The notes below the pieces were generated by a model that was not told the origin of the DNA, did not search any database, and saw nothing but the letters and a program-made list of their open reading frames with translations. A DNA stretch of 64,000 nucleotides from Sesamum alatum. Its lineage: Eukaryota > Streptophyta > Magnoliopsida > Lamiales > Pedaliaceae. A program made the translations under genes and the position numbers. How positions within the stretch are numbered: the stretch's first letter is position 1; each line of letters begins with the position of its first letter. The stretch lies in NCBI GenBank assembly GCA_034509735.1, contig JACGWO010000002.1:48481115-48545114 (forward strand), read 5' to 3'. Positions 1 to 12,700 of this stretch are shown here, piece after piece.

Positions 1-1960
1 ATGAGTGACAATTTGATGGATAAAGTGAACCAGTTAGGCGAGCGCTTGAAGATTGGAGGGTCGGAGGTGGGGCAAAAGATCAGTGCTGGTATGAGCTCAA
101 TGAGTTTCAAGATGAAGGAATTTTTCCAAGGCCCGAATCAGGCAGACAAGCTTGTAGAGGAAGCCACAGCTGAGACGCTTGAGGAGCCTGACTGGGCCAT
201 GAATCTTGAACTATGTGACATGATTAACCACGAGAGAGTCAACAGTCTGGAGTTGATAAGGGGAATAAAGAAGAGACTCATGTTGAAGAACGCTAGGGTT
301 CAGTACTTGGCTCTGGTGTTGCTCGAAACTGTTGTAAAGAATTGCGAGAAGGCATTCTCGGAGGTTGCATCTGAGAGAGTGCTGGATGAGATGGTGAAGT
401 TGATTGATGACCCTCAGACCGTGGTCAATAATCGAAACAAGGCTTTGGTGCTGATCGAAGCATGGGGAGAGTCTTCAAACGAGTTGCGTTACTTACCTGT
501 TTATGAAGAGACTTACAAGGTAATCTTGCACTGTGTGTGGGCCTAATATTCTTTCATGTATTACTATTCCTTATAATTTGATTTGAAATTAGACTAGCAA
601 TGGATAACATCCTGAGGCTTTCTTTTTGTACTGACATCTTGTATGATTCAAGTGATTAATTTGATTTTTTACTCATGCACGGTGCTAAATAGAAACTTTC
701 TGGGATGTCAATTGGATGCTAATATTTTCCATAGTTATATGTCGGAATTTATTAATTGGGGACAAGTAGTTTTTCTGAATTCCGGTGCAATACCCGTTAG
801 CAGAAATGATTGGTCTATATGGCTTGAAGCTCTGAGTTGAACTGTTTTGACTATTTTTCCGTGCCATTTCAGAGTTTGCAATCCAGGGGTATACGTTTCC
901 CTAGTCGTGATAACGAGAGTCTGGCTCCTATATTTACTCCTCCAAGATCAGTGGCAGCTTCTGAATCAAACGCCACATTTGCGCAACTTCATCATGAAAT
1001 CCCTGCACAAAGCTTTTCAGCTGAGCAAACGAAGGAAGCATTTGATGTGGCAAGAAATAGTATAGAGCTTCTAAGCACTGTTTTATCCTCTTCTCCGCAG
1101 CAAGATGCTCTGCAGGTACTGTTACTGGTTTATCTCTGATGTCAAATGTACCATTTAAGGTGTCTCGTTCTTTTTGTTGTGCATATGAGCTTGTTGAGCT
1201 GTGAGATTGCTTTACTCTGTTCTCGTTTACAGTTGCCCATGGACTCATTTCACTATATCTACATGATGTTTGCACTTTTTTGGCCCTTGTGTAAGGCCTC
1301 CGGCATTCTTAATACGTGTGCATTTCACTTTTGAATGTTTTAAGGGACCAAACAGACCTCATTTTCACTGTGAATATAATTTACCAGCAGTGGTAGTTCC
1401 AAACTTTTGGTATAGAATCTCTTGTAACAGTTTGATCAAGGTTAATCCATCATCGAATGGCTATTTATGGGGCATTCTTGTAACAGGAGTCATTTTTGGT
1501 TCTCCTTGACTGAGATTAATTTTGGTTCACGATGCAGGATGAGTTAACCAGCACGCTTTTACAGCAGTGTCGTGAGTCCCAGTACACTGTTCAGAGAATC
1601 ATTGAAACAGCTGGAGAAAACGAGGCCTTGCTCTTCGAAGCACTGAATGTGAATGATGAAATACAAAAAGTTCTATCTAAATATGAAGACATGAAGCAAC
1701 CTTTGGTGGTGCCTCGGGAACCAGAACCAGCTATGATACCTGTTGCTGTAGAGCCTGATGACTCGCCTCGTGTAGGGAACGAAGAAGCCCTGATCAGGAA
1801 ACCATCAAACGCTCGCGCTGCAAGTCAGGGAGGGAACAACGACGAGATGATGGATGATCTTGATGAAATGATATTTGGAAAGAAATCTGGTAGCACATCG
1901 GAAGCGACACATGATACAAAGAAAAAGCAGCCCAGCAAAGATGATCTCATTAGTTTCTGA
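1..1960 (+). CDS. TOL1: TOM1-like (TOL) VHS/GAT-domain ubiquitin receptor
   Basis: Exons 1-519, 873-1115 and 1538-1960 join in phase to give 394 aa. An N-terminal lead is followed by a VHS domain (about residues 45-173, including EEPDWAMNLELCDMIN and KNARVQYLALVLLETVVKNC). A GAT domain spans about 205-295, built across exons 2 and 3 (EQTKEAFDVARNSIELLS, then LTSTLLQQCRESQYTVQRII). The tail is short and acidic and ends DDLISF. In the family, VHS and GAT bind ubiquitin, and TOL proteins act like ESCRT-0 at the plasma membrane and endosomes, sorting ubiquitinated cargo to the vacuole. The short tail fits TOL1/TOL2 rather than the long glutamine-rich TOLs. The start codon is the first base of the window, so the 5' UTR and promoter lie outside it. 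No key part looks missing. Both introns have GT-AG ends. The exact paralogue is inferred from overall resemblance and gene order. Confidence 0.9.
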
Positions 1961-4900
1961 ATACAAGAATCTTGATTGATGTCAAGGAACTCCCATGAGG
2001 CCAGTGTTTATATACACACATCTTTTAACTTCGATTTTTATTTAAACGATGATAAGAGTAGGAACCACTTGTTTCATTGTATCGGCCTTCCGGTTTAATG
2101 TTGAAACTCAGGTCTGTTGATGTTATAGAACATCAGATTTGGGATCCTATTCATATTTGGTTATCAATTTGGGGAAACTGTTTAAATAAAAAGATGGAAC
2201 AGTGCTTACTCTAATTTCTGCATTTTCATTTTGGACTGTCAACATTGAAGGTGTCTAAATTTAGCACAAGACAGTGTCCCAACTGATAGAAACTACGCCA
2301 CCGGCAAAACGGGCGGAAGGCACCAATCTACCGCCAAATCTCGGCGATCTTCAAAATTGAGAGTATTTTAAAAATACAAGTTAGAATTACAGAGTTTGTA
2401 AAACTATTTAATATTTGTAATTTTCAGAGGCACTTAGCATAAGCGGGTGGAAACAACCCCTATAAATGCAACTGGAAAACCTAGCATCGATTATTGTTTT
2501 GTTTTCTCGCTTCGGAGCTTCGTGATTAACTCTAGGGATAGCAATTGGGGTAGGTACAATACGGCCTAGCCCCGAACTCACCATTAATGGGTGGGATTGG
2601 GTTCAAATTATCTGGTTCGAGGTTGAATTTTTATTTTATAAATCTGGTCGAATTTGGAGTGGGTTTAAAGTATTATTCAAGACCCATATAAATATATTTA
2701 AATTTTTCAAAAATTAAATTTTTCATTGATACTTATATTGTAAAATAAATTATATTTTCAATGTAACAAGAACCTATTAGGTCTTCATAACTAATAATTC
2801 TATTTTCTTTCGAAAACTATATAGATTAACCAAAGAAAATAAAAGATACATATATATTTATATATATATAAATGTGTAGACGGGTCCAAAATCGGGTCGG
2901 GATGGAGCCCGGTTTAAAACAATCGATATTGGGTCTTGCTAAAATTAAGCGGGACAGGTCTCGAATTCATCTAAGTTCCTCTAATGAGTATTTAGATTTG
3001 CAGGGACGTGTGGAATATTTGGGTTGTTGAAGATGCATGCTGGATTTTGTTTATTCAATAGGTTTTAGGATGTGTGAACAAGTAAGAGGCATGTCCTATC
3101 CTTTTATTGAAATTGATATAAGTGGGATTCATACTATTAATTAATTAATTAATTCCATATCCTAAGAACTAAATTAAATACATAGATATATAAATTTGTA
3201 TGGTCAAAAAATGGGACGTGCGCTGCATTATACGATCTCAATCTAATTGTTGCATTCATTCGCCCACGATCACACTTACATGTATGTTTATGCGAACGAC
3301 CAATAATGCATGACTCATCCCCCTAATTCTCTTGCAATTCGAAATAAGTTTTGTCGAATCAAATCAATTATATAATAAATATATCAATATTTGTTATATG
3401 ATTGATCATTTTTTCTAAACTATACATCAATTACACGATAAATATATTTTACTTAATATATAATTAACTCAAATCTGATCGAATTCGATTTAAATTAAAA
3501 CTTCCCAACACTGGACATATAAATATAGGCGTTGTTACCCTAATTACGTTGCTTGCCGCTCATCCCGCCTTAATTACTACAACTTTATTCCATTTCCAAT
3601 CACAACCACCGGTCCGGTATATTCTCAATAATCATAGCATTGTTGATAGAATATATGTTGGGTCTAATTATAGAAATTAATAGGGTGTCTGGTTAAACTT
3701 ATTTGAAATACCTTATAAGCTCCTACATCTTATAAGATATTTTAATAATTTAAAGTTATTCAATTATATAAAGGGTAAAACGAAAATATTTTGCAAAGTT
3801 ATGAGTGTATCTTTGTATATTGGATATTAAGATTAAAGAACTTATAATATACTTCAAAAAAAAGTTAGTTGAAGTTAAGTTTTTTTTTTTTTAAAAAAAA
3901 AAAGAGCTTGTAAAATTCAAAGGGTAAAATACAGCTAACTCCCTTGAAGTTTGACATAATTACAAATACCCCCTTGTTGTTTGAAAAATTATAAATACCC
4001 CCTTGAAACTTGTAACTGTCTAATAAATAATCCATTTCCATCCATTCTTATAGATGAACTGACCAAAATGCCCCTATGCACTGATTTATTTTTTATTTAA
4101 TTCTTAAAAAAAAATTGGACTATAATGCGTATGGAGAGTTTTCTTAAGTTTTTTACACAAGAGGAGCAATAATGCAATTTGCCTCAATTTATTTTATAAC
4201 AATTTTAATAAAAAGTTCAAGCGCAAAATGGTTCATTTAAGGCATTTGGTTAAAATTACAAACTTTAGGAGTTATTTGTAATTTTTCAGAAAACAAGGGG
4301 TATTTGTAATTATGACAAATTTCAAGAAATGTGATTATAATTTATTCAAATTCAAAATATCTTATTTTAGAATCATATAAATTCTTTTTTAAAAAAAACA
4401 AAGAATTTACCAAACGGCTTTTAAGAGCTTTAAGCTCTAACAACTTATGTTTTCAAATGAGCCGATCATTCAGTACGGTATTAAAGTCAGGCCAAATAAG
4501 ACGTTTTGTATTCAAATATTACTAACACTCATTTATTAAAAAAGGAGTAAGAGTTTCAAGTGCAAAACTCTGACAAAAAAGAATTATGTCTGCATACTAC
4601 AGGGTTGTCCGTATGCAATCTGTATATTGTTGCCCATCCAAATACAGAGGAACAAAAAGGTTTCAATGTCTTTCTTCTATTTGTACTAAGATTTCTACAA
4701 ATGTTTTTTCATCACGTTTAATATAATTTATCTTTATGTGATATTATAAATAAATAAACTATTCTCCTTTCCCATGAAAAAAAAATAGCAATTTATTTCC
4801 CTATATTCTTTAAAATGAAATAATTTACCTCCTTAGACAGTGAGATAAATTGCTTCATTTTAAAAAATACAAAAAAATAAATTATTATTTTAATTTTCAT

Positions 4901-5558
4901 AAGAAGTTAATTTGCTCATTTGAAATATTACAGAAATGCTCGCATTTTTCCCTTTCTAATCCAGACATCAAACCCTAGTTAGTTAAATATGGGGATAACT
5001 ACTTTTGGTTGTCAAAATATGTATACCTTCAAATATCCATATTCCTCAATAATGTTTTATTCATACATGCTACATTTTACAAATAACAAAAAAAAAATGA
5101 AGAAATTATCAACTTTGTTGTGTTATTTATTTTATTTTTGTTCAATTGAAGATAATAAAAATTTATACTATGCACACGAATCGAATTTGCTTCAACAGAA
5201 TTTTTATCTTTTTTACGGATTTCAACTCAAAAGCATGAATATACATGTTTTTAATCTGTACAAAAAATAAATCTATCTTTAATTGTCTATATATATATAT
5301 ATACGTGTATTATTATAAAATATAATAAAATTAAAATAGAAAATTCAATTCTTGAAAAAAGACAGCATTGTCCGAAAACGGAAAGGCTTTGAGTTACAAC
5401 TGTAATTCTCTCCCACTCGAAATATTTGTACAGCAGAAGCTCGCCTGTCAAACAGTAGATATAAGCACCAATGCACACACACACACGCATTCTGCGAAAT
5501 TCAAATACGGACTACTCGTTATAATCTATATAATATACACAACCATTTTGTTCTTCAA
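1961..5558. other. AT-rich spacer between TOL and CSLD genes
   Basis: This begins with the TOL 3' UTR. No gene is supported. The stretch 2540-2965, rich in GGGT/CCCG words, looks like a decayed dispersed repeat; I could not find both of its ends. A Mutator-like MITE lies at 3922-4347. The remaining short open frames are AT-rich and have no recognisable domain. Confidence 0.6.
3922..4347. mobile_element. MITE, Mutator-like, family A copy 1
   Basis: The ends are long, imperfect inverted repeats. Both read inward through TTGAAGTTTG, TAATTACAAATACCCC and TTTGAAAAATTA-like words. The 9-bp direct repeat AAATTCAAA flanks the element at 3913-3921 and 4348-4356, which fits a Mutator-type target-site duplication. 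No coding capacity. Further copies lie at 10358, 17386, 50213, 62079 and 63465. Confidence 0.7.
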
Positions 5559-5567
5559 GAGAGAGAG

Positions 5568-5601
<34 letters not shown>
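5559..5601 (+). repeat. GA microsatellite in the CSLD leader/promoter
   Basis: This is a nearly pure GA run just before the proposed 5' UTR donor of the CSLD gene. GA runs near plant transcription starts can bind BPC (BASIC PENTACYSTEINE) proteins; that role is inferred here. Confidence 0.8.
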
Positions 5602-5602
<1 letters not shown>

Positions 5603-5665
5603 CTTCAGACGAGGTGGCGGGCCGGCGCATTATACTCGTATACGTTTGTCTTCGCCCTCTTTGAG

Positions 5666-6064
5666 GTACGACACGACCACTCCTCATAGTTCTTGCATCA
5701 AATATATGTTCGTTGCAAGTCTTTTAATCTTTGTATAACATCAATCCCTTGTACTTTTTAATGAAAGAAATGTTCTTTAACTGATGATTATGTTACCTTA
5801 ATTGATATCTATATCTTGTTATTCAGCTACTCTTTTGTCTTAAAGTTTGATTTTCAAGATTTTTATCTAACATCTAGCTATCAAGATTGGATTATTCTGA
5901 GATTCTTTGCCGCATGATTCAGTTCTGGTGTGAATTTTTTGATTTTTTCGACCTCCGGTTTGATGATTACGAGTCCCTTATATTTTGATGAATCCAATTC
6001 ACTTATGTTTAGAGACAGCAGAACTTAGAAGTCAGACTCATTTAAGGGTATATATATGTTTCAG
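5666..6064 (+). other. Probable 5' UTR intron of the CSLD gene
   Basis: The donor at GAG|GTACGA and the acceptor at GTTTCAG|GG would remove this stretch. If so, the in-frame ATG at 6056 lies inside the intron's acceptor tract and cannot be the start. The next methionine matching family N-termini (MASKSF) is at 6104. Confidence 0.5.
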
Positions 6065-6103
6065 GGCCGAATTGTGCGTATATTGAGAGCGGGGTCTATG
6101 AAA

Positions 6104-9100
6104 ATGGCGTCCAAATCATTTAAGGCGAGCATATCCGATCTATCGACAGCATCCGATGTGCTGGATTCGCAGAATGGGAAGCCACCGCTGCCTCCACAAG
6201 CACGTGTAACGTTTGCTAGGAGGACCTCATCGGGCCGTTATGTGAACTTTTCAAGGGATGATCTTGATAGCGAGCTTGGCAGCAGCGATTATCTGAACTA
6301 CACGGTGCAATTGCCACCAACGCCTGATAACCAGCCGAGTAACCCTGTCTCGCAGAAGGTTGAAGAGCAATATGTGTCTAGTTCACTCTTCACTGGTGGA
6401 TATAACAGCATAACGCGGGCTCATTTGATGGATAAAGTCATTGATTCGGATGCTAACCATCCACAAATGGCGGGCGTGAAAGGGTCTTCTTGTGCCATTA
6501 ACGGATGTGATGGCAAGGCCATGAGCGACGAGAGGGGAAACGACATCCTCCCATGTGAGTGTGATTTCAAGATATGCCGAGACTGTTACATAGACGTGCT
6601 CAAGACAGGGGAGGGGATTTGTCCCGGGTGCAAGGAGCAGTATAAGACTACTGATTTGAACGAAGCTTTGGAGAATTGGCGATCATTGCCACAGCTTCCA
6701 CCACCATCCGGGATGTCAAAATCTGATAGGAGGTTGTCGTTGATGAAATCATCAAAGTCGTTTCTGATGAGGAACCAGACAGGAGATTTTGATCACAATC
6801 GATGGCTGTTTGAGACGAAGGGCACGTATGGTTATGGCAATGCTATATGGCCAAAGGAGGACGGCTTTGAAAATGGCAAGGATGATGACATTGTCGAGCC
6901 GTCTGAGTTTATGAACAAGCCATGGAGACCGCTTACCCGCAAGTTAAAGATTCCAGCTGCCATCATCAGCCCATACCGGTACAACTTCCTCCTATTCTTT
7001 TTCTACTGATGTTATGATGACGTGTGGTGCATGTGCTGATCTACATTTTCTTGCTATGTAATCTATGCTTGCAGGCTTCTAATTGTCGTTCGAATGGTTG
7101 TTCTTGGGCTTTTCTTGGCCTGGAGAGTCCGCCATCCCAACAACGATGCTGTCTGGCTTTGGGGGATGTCTGTAGTTTGTGAAATATGGTTCGCGTTTTC
7201 TTGGATTCTTGACCAGTTGCCAAAGCTCTGTCCTATAAATCGGGCTACTGATCTAAATGTCTTGAAAGATAAATTTGAGACGCCTAATCCAGGCAATCCC
7301 ACGGGAAAGTCTGATCTCCCTGGCATCGATGTCTTTGTTTCGACTGCAGATCCAGAGAAGGAGCCACCTCTTGTCACTGCTAATACCATTTTGTCTATAC
7401 TAGCAGCCGATTATCCTGTTGAAAAGCTTGCTTGCTACGTTTCCGATGATGGAGGTGCACTTCTGACCTTTGAGGCCATGGCAGAAGCAGCAAGTTTTGC
7501 AAATTTATGGGTACCGTTCTGTCGCAAACATAGGATAGAACCTAGAAATCCAGAAACTTATTTCAGTCTCAAGAAAGATCCTACCAAGAACAAGGTTCTT
7601 ACTGACTTTGTCAAAGACCGAAGACGTGTGAAGCGTGAGTACGATGAGTTTAAGGTTCGCATTAATAGCCTGCCAGACTCTATTCGACGCCGGTCTGATG
7701 CCTATCATGCAAGGGAAGAACTTATAGCCCTGAAAGAACAGAGACTCAAGAAAGAAGATGAACCTGTAGAGGCTGTCAAGATCAAAAAAGCTACGTGGAT
7801 GGCTGATGGAACCCATTGGCCAGGCACTTGGTTGACACTGGCAGCTGACCACTCAAAGGGTGATCATGCCGGAATAATACAGGTATCGATTAACACGAGG
7901 ACAACGTGTAATTATCTTCTAACCTAAATGAACAAGTGAGTACAAAATTAACTATCTTATTATCATGTAGGTGATGCTGAAGCCACCGAGTGATGAACCG
8001 CTCTGTGGCATAGGCGAGGAGTATAGTATGATAGACTTGAGCAATGTTGATATTCGTCTACCGATGCTTGTATACGTTTCTCGTGAAAAACGGCCTGGCT
8101 ATGATCACAATAAGAAAGCGGGCGCCATGAACGCTCTAGTCCGTGCTTCTGCGATCATGTCGAATGGTCCTTTCATTCTCAACCTTGACTGTGACCACTA
8201 CATCTATAACTCCCAAGCCATGAGAGAAGGAATGTGTTTCATGATGGATAGAGGTGGCGACCGCATCTGCTACGTTCAGTTCCCGCAGAGGTTTGAGGGT
8301 ATCGACCCGTCTGATCGCTATGCCAATAGGAATACCGTCTTCTTTGATGGCAACATGCGAGCTCTGGATGGTCTGCAGGGTCCAGTTTATGTTGGAACAG
8401 GATGTCTCTTTAGGCGTATCGCGCTTTACGGTTTTGATCCGCCTCGTGCCAAAGAGCACAGCGCCGGCTTCTGCACTTGTTGCTTTGGCCGCCATCGGAA
8501 GAAGCATGCTGCAATTGCTAACACACCAGAAGAAAATAGAGCCTTGAGAATGGGTGATTCTGATGATGAAGAAATGAATCTTTCACTTGCTCCCAAAATG
8601 TTTGGCAACTCGAATCTACTCATTGATTCGATTCCGGTGGCAGAGTTTCAAGGCCGGCCTCTGGCTGATCATCCATCTGTGAAGAACGGAAGACTTCCGG
8701 GCGCCCTCACCATCCCCCGTGAGCCTCTTGATGCATCAACTATTGCCGAAGCAATAAGTGTCATCTCATGTTGGTACGAGGATAAAACGGAATGGGGACA
8801 ACGCGTTGGATGGATTTACGGGTCTGTTACGGAAGACGTTGTCACGGGATACAGGATGCACAATAGAGGGTGGAAATCAGTTTACTGTGTAACGAAACGT
8901 GATGCCTTTCGTGGGACTGCACCGATCAACCTTACAGATAGGCTCCATCAGGTCCTCCGTTGGGCTACCGGTTCAGTTGAGATATTCTTCTCACGGAACA
9001 ACGCCTTCCTAGCAAGCTCAAGAATGAAGGTCTTGCAAAGGCTCGCATACCTCAATGTCGGAATCTACCCTTTCACCTCCGTTTTCTTGATCGTTTACTG

Positions 9101-9737
9101 CTTCCTCCCGGCACTCTCCCTCTTCTCAGGCCAATTCATCGTCCAAACGCTAAACGTCACATTCTTGATCTACCTCCTGATCATCACCATGACACTATGT
9201 GCACTTGCTGTGCTGGAGGTGAAGTGGTCCGGGATCGAGCTAGAGGAGTGGTGGAGGAACGAACAATTCTGGCTGATCGGAGGGACCAGCGCACACTTAG
9301 CTGCCGTCTTCCAAGGGCTGCTAAAAGTGATTGCTGGAGTCGAAATCTCATTCACCTTGACATCAAAATCAGCAGGAGATGAAGACGACGACGACTTTGC
9401 TGATCTTTACATGGTGAAATGGACATCCCTCATGATCCCTCCCATTGTGATCATCATGGTGAACTTGATAGCAATAGCGGTAGGCGTTAGCCGGACGATA
9501 TACAGCGTGATACCGCAATGGAGCCGTCTGTTGGGCGGAGTTTTCTTCAGCTTTTGGGTGCTGGCACATCTCTACCCCTTTGCAAAGGGGCTGATGGGGA
9601 GAAGAGGAAGAACACCTACCATTGTTTATGTATGGTCAGGGCTGATTGCCATCACCATATCCCTGCTGTGGGTGGCCATTAATCCCCCATCTGGAGGTAA
9701 CCAGAATCAGATTGGTGGCTCATTTCAGTTCCCTTGA
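6104..9737 (+). CDS. CSLD3: Cellulose synthase-like protein D (CSLD2/CSLD3 type)
   Basis: Exons 6104-6978, 7075-7882 and 7971-9737 give 1149 aa, close to the roughly 1145 aa usual for the family. A RING-like Cys-rich region spans about 130-176 (CAINGCDG ... CPGC). Two membrane segments follow near residues 290-335. The GT2 catalytic core carries DDG (D416/D417), DCD (D634/D636), TED (D850) and QVLRW (888-892), and a block of C-terminal membrane helices ends the protein. CSLD proteins make beta-glucan (cellulose- or mannan-like) wall polymer in tip-growing cells and dividing plates; CSLD2 and CSLD3 are needed for root hairs. The N-terminal words [22 protein letters not shown] and PPTPDNQP, and the motif [17 protein letters not shown], are typical of CSLD2/3 rather than CSLD5. 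An alternative start is the ATG two codons upstream at 6098. All catalytic residues are intact. Whether this is the CSLD2 or CSLD3 orthologue cannot be decided from one sequence. Confidence 0.95.
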
Positions 9738-12700
9738 TCACAACACATTGCTCTTTTTCAATCAACTTTTTCCAATTTTTGTTTCAATCTTTAAGTCCAA
9801 CCATATTAGTATTGGTGTTGTAGTTGTTTGGGAAATCCAGCAACTTAGAACAAACTGCATACACAATAAATTTATTCTTTGATTTGTTTTATCTCTTTCT
9901 CATCTCGTTGAGATCGAATATGTATAACTGATCAACAACTACTATTAAAGTAAAATACGTGTACGTTGGTGGAATACAGGCGCATAAGTTTATATGTATG
10001 GAGCTAGAACTTCGTCAATTAAGCTAGACATCGGTGCCTCATGACATTGCAAAAGAAGAAAAGAATAGGCAACGCCACCATCAAAACTATTCGAAAAAAG
10101 GCCCATATGACTCCGTGATACGGGAGGTAGTGTGTTTCTTCTTCAAAAGTTTAGGGGTCAAGTTGTCCTTTTTCTTTATTTAAAGAAAGATTTTATGAGG
10201 ATTAGTGTTTTTTGCAGGGGGTAAAATGCAATTAACTCGTTAATTATGTTGGTTGGAGATGCGAGGTGGGAATTAGAAGCCACAAATCCAACGGTCAAGT
10301 GGTTTTAGTATGATTTTCTCAAAATGTGTTTGGATAATGATGTTTCCATATATTTTAAAGTAAATTACGACGAGCTCTCTTGAAGCTTGGTATCCATTAT
10401 GGTATTTTGGTCAGTTTATCATAAAAAAATAAATAAAAATCTAACGATGACTAACTAATTGGGCTTATTGTTAGACGGCTATTAAAATCAAGTATATTAA
10501 TAATTTTCAAACTAATAAGAAGTATTTATAATTATATCAAATCTCAAAATAGTTTATTATAATTTACCCTACATTTAATTGTTGACAATCTCAAAGCCTT
10601 TCTATTTAAGAGCATGCGAAAAAGTAGGGCGAATTTAATGCCACCCTTTCCCAACTTTCCTTAACAAAAACTTGAGAAAAGCAGCAATAATCGTGATTTG
10701 TTTGTGATTAAATTGAGAAACCAAATAAAATAATTGATCTTGATTAAATTAGGTGCATCACGTGAATGTGATTGGTGCACGAAATGAGAGTGCCTCCTCA
10801 CAATTAATTCCACACAAGCATTAATTATAAGACTTCCTTTTATTCAACGGTTAATCCAAATAATTTGTTATTAAGAATTTAAAATTTGTGATGGTAAATC
10901 CATTAGTCCAAATGTAGCATTAGATTATAATATTTGTCCATCCACTAGAAAAAATATAACATTTAACCATGATTAGTTATCGTGATTAAAAGAAAAAGTC
11001 ATAGTAAAAAGTCAATGATCATGGTCACGTAAGGGTTGTTGGCTGTGGTTTTTGCGATCGTGCCTAATACATTATCATGGCAAAAATATTTGTCATGATG
11101 GATAAATTAATTTTTACGTCGAATTTTATTTAATCGTAGTTAATAATAATTATTTACCACGAATTTAATCCTTAGCCATTAAAAAAAAAAAAAAAAAAAA
11201 CCAATAAAAACAAGAGAGATTGAGACACAATAATGGAGACGCAACAGAGATGTGAATTAGAAAAAATATGTGATACAAACGGCAATATGTCTATGGTAGC
11301 AAATTCCCAAAAAATAAAGTAAATTAGAATACCAGCAAAATATTAAGATGCACGTTTTTGGATTTTTTGTATGCAATATTTTTTAATTTTCAGAAATATG
11401 TGTCTTTTCCAAATTTGAAATAATATTACCAAATATATATATATATATGATGCTCGTAATTATATCTAAAAAAGAAAGATGTCATTTCCTTTTAAACAAC
11501 CGAGTGAAAATTTTTGTTCATATTTTTTAAATAGTGATTAAAGTGAAAATATGTTTGTTCATACGTATTCTCATAAGAAATATATTAATTTGACACAACA
11601 GTTCAATATAAGACACAATCTCATTAACTATTCTACATATATTCTCATTTCATACAAAAATATATACAAAATTAAAAATACATATTTTCCAATGAATACT
11701 AAAAATGAAAACACAAACAAACAGACCGGCTTCTACCCTTTCCACACAGACATTATGTGAGAGGTTGTTTGGCTAAACTTCTTTAAAACAACTTATAAAG
11801 TCACACATCTTATAAGATGTTGGTATATTTTAAAAAAAATAAGCTATTAAAGTATTTCGATAAAATAAGATCATGGAATTTATCAGATGTTACTAAGGAT
11901 AATTTTGTAATTAATATGATCAAATTGATGGAGTTCGTTAAAACCTCAAAAATAAGTTTGGAAATCCTTATTTTGCTTAAAGGAGTTTATATAAGTTTGA
12001 AAAAATTGCATTTTAGGCTCCAAAAATTAATATTTTTGCATCTCATAACTCCAAAAATTTTACTATGTTAGTCTCAAGCCTTAACCCCATTAAATTTATG
12101 ATGAAACAACACGTGCATGGCAAGAGTTCCGATAAACCTTGAGGGAATTAAGATTGTTTGGATTAGAATTTTAACGAAGGTCAAGTTTAGGACTAAAATT
12201 ACAAATTTTTTAGAGTTACGGGATACAGTGGGATAAATTTAAAAACAATGGGATCATCATCAAAAGTCTAACTTATGGAACATAAAATACAATTTTTCCT
12301 TATAAGTCCTAGTGAAAAAATTGAAGTAACAAACCCCTCCCCCCTCCCCCGTGCAAAATGACGAGATTCAGTTACCGATAAATTGAATTTTTTATTACAA
12401 ATCTTATTTTATCTTCTACTCTATTCAACAGAGACTCAACATATATAAAAATGACATCATTTACATATATGCATTAAATAAAATAAAAAATAAAATAAAC
12501 TTTACAACAAAAAATTCTGGCCGAATCACCCGAAGAATGTGAAAGAAAAGTGTGTGAAGGAAAGTGGAGAGCGTACGTAACGCAAATGTAAAATGAATGG
12601 TGCAAGTGTCAACACTGTCACACATAATCAATGAAAACTACTTCTTTTATTATTTTTTTGGTTAATTATTTTCTTTTTAGTATTTTAGATTTTTGTATTT

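Noticed and set aside
2540..2965. Possible hAT-type element
   Set aside because: The left edge resembles a known repeat start, but I found no matching right end or 8-bp duplication, so it is only noted as a decayed repeat.
6056..6103. Upstream in-frame ATG giving CSLD a 16-residue extension
   Set aside because: It lies in a probable intron acceptor tract (ATGTTTCAG), and the extension does not resemble family N-termini, which start MASxxF.
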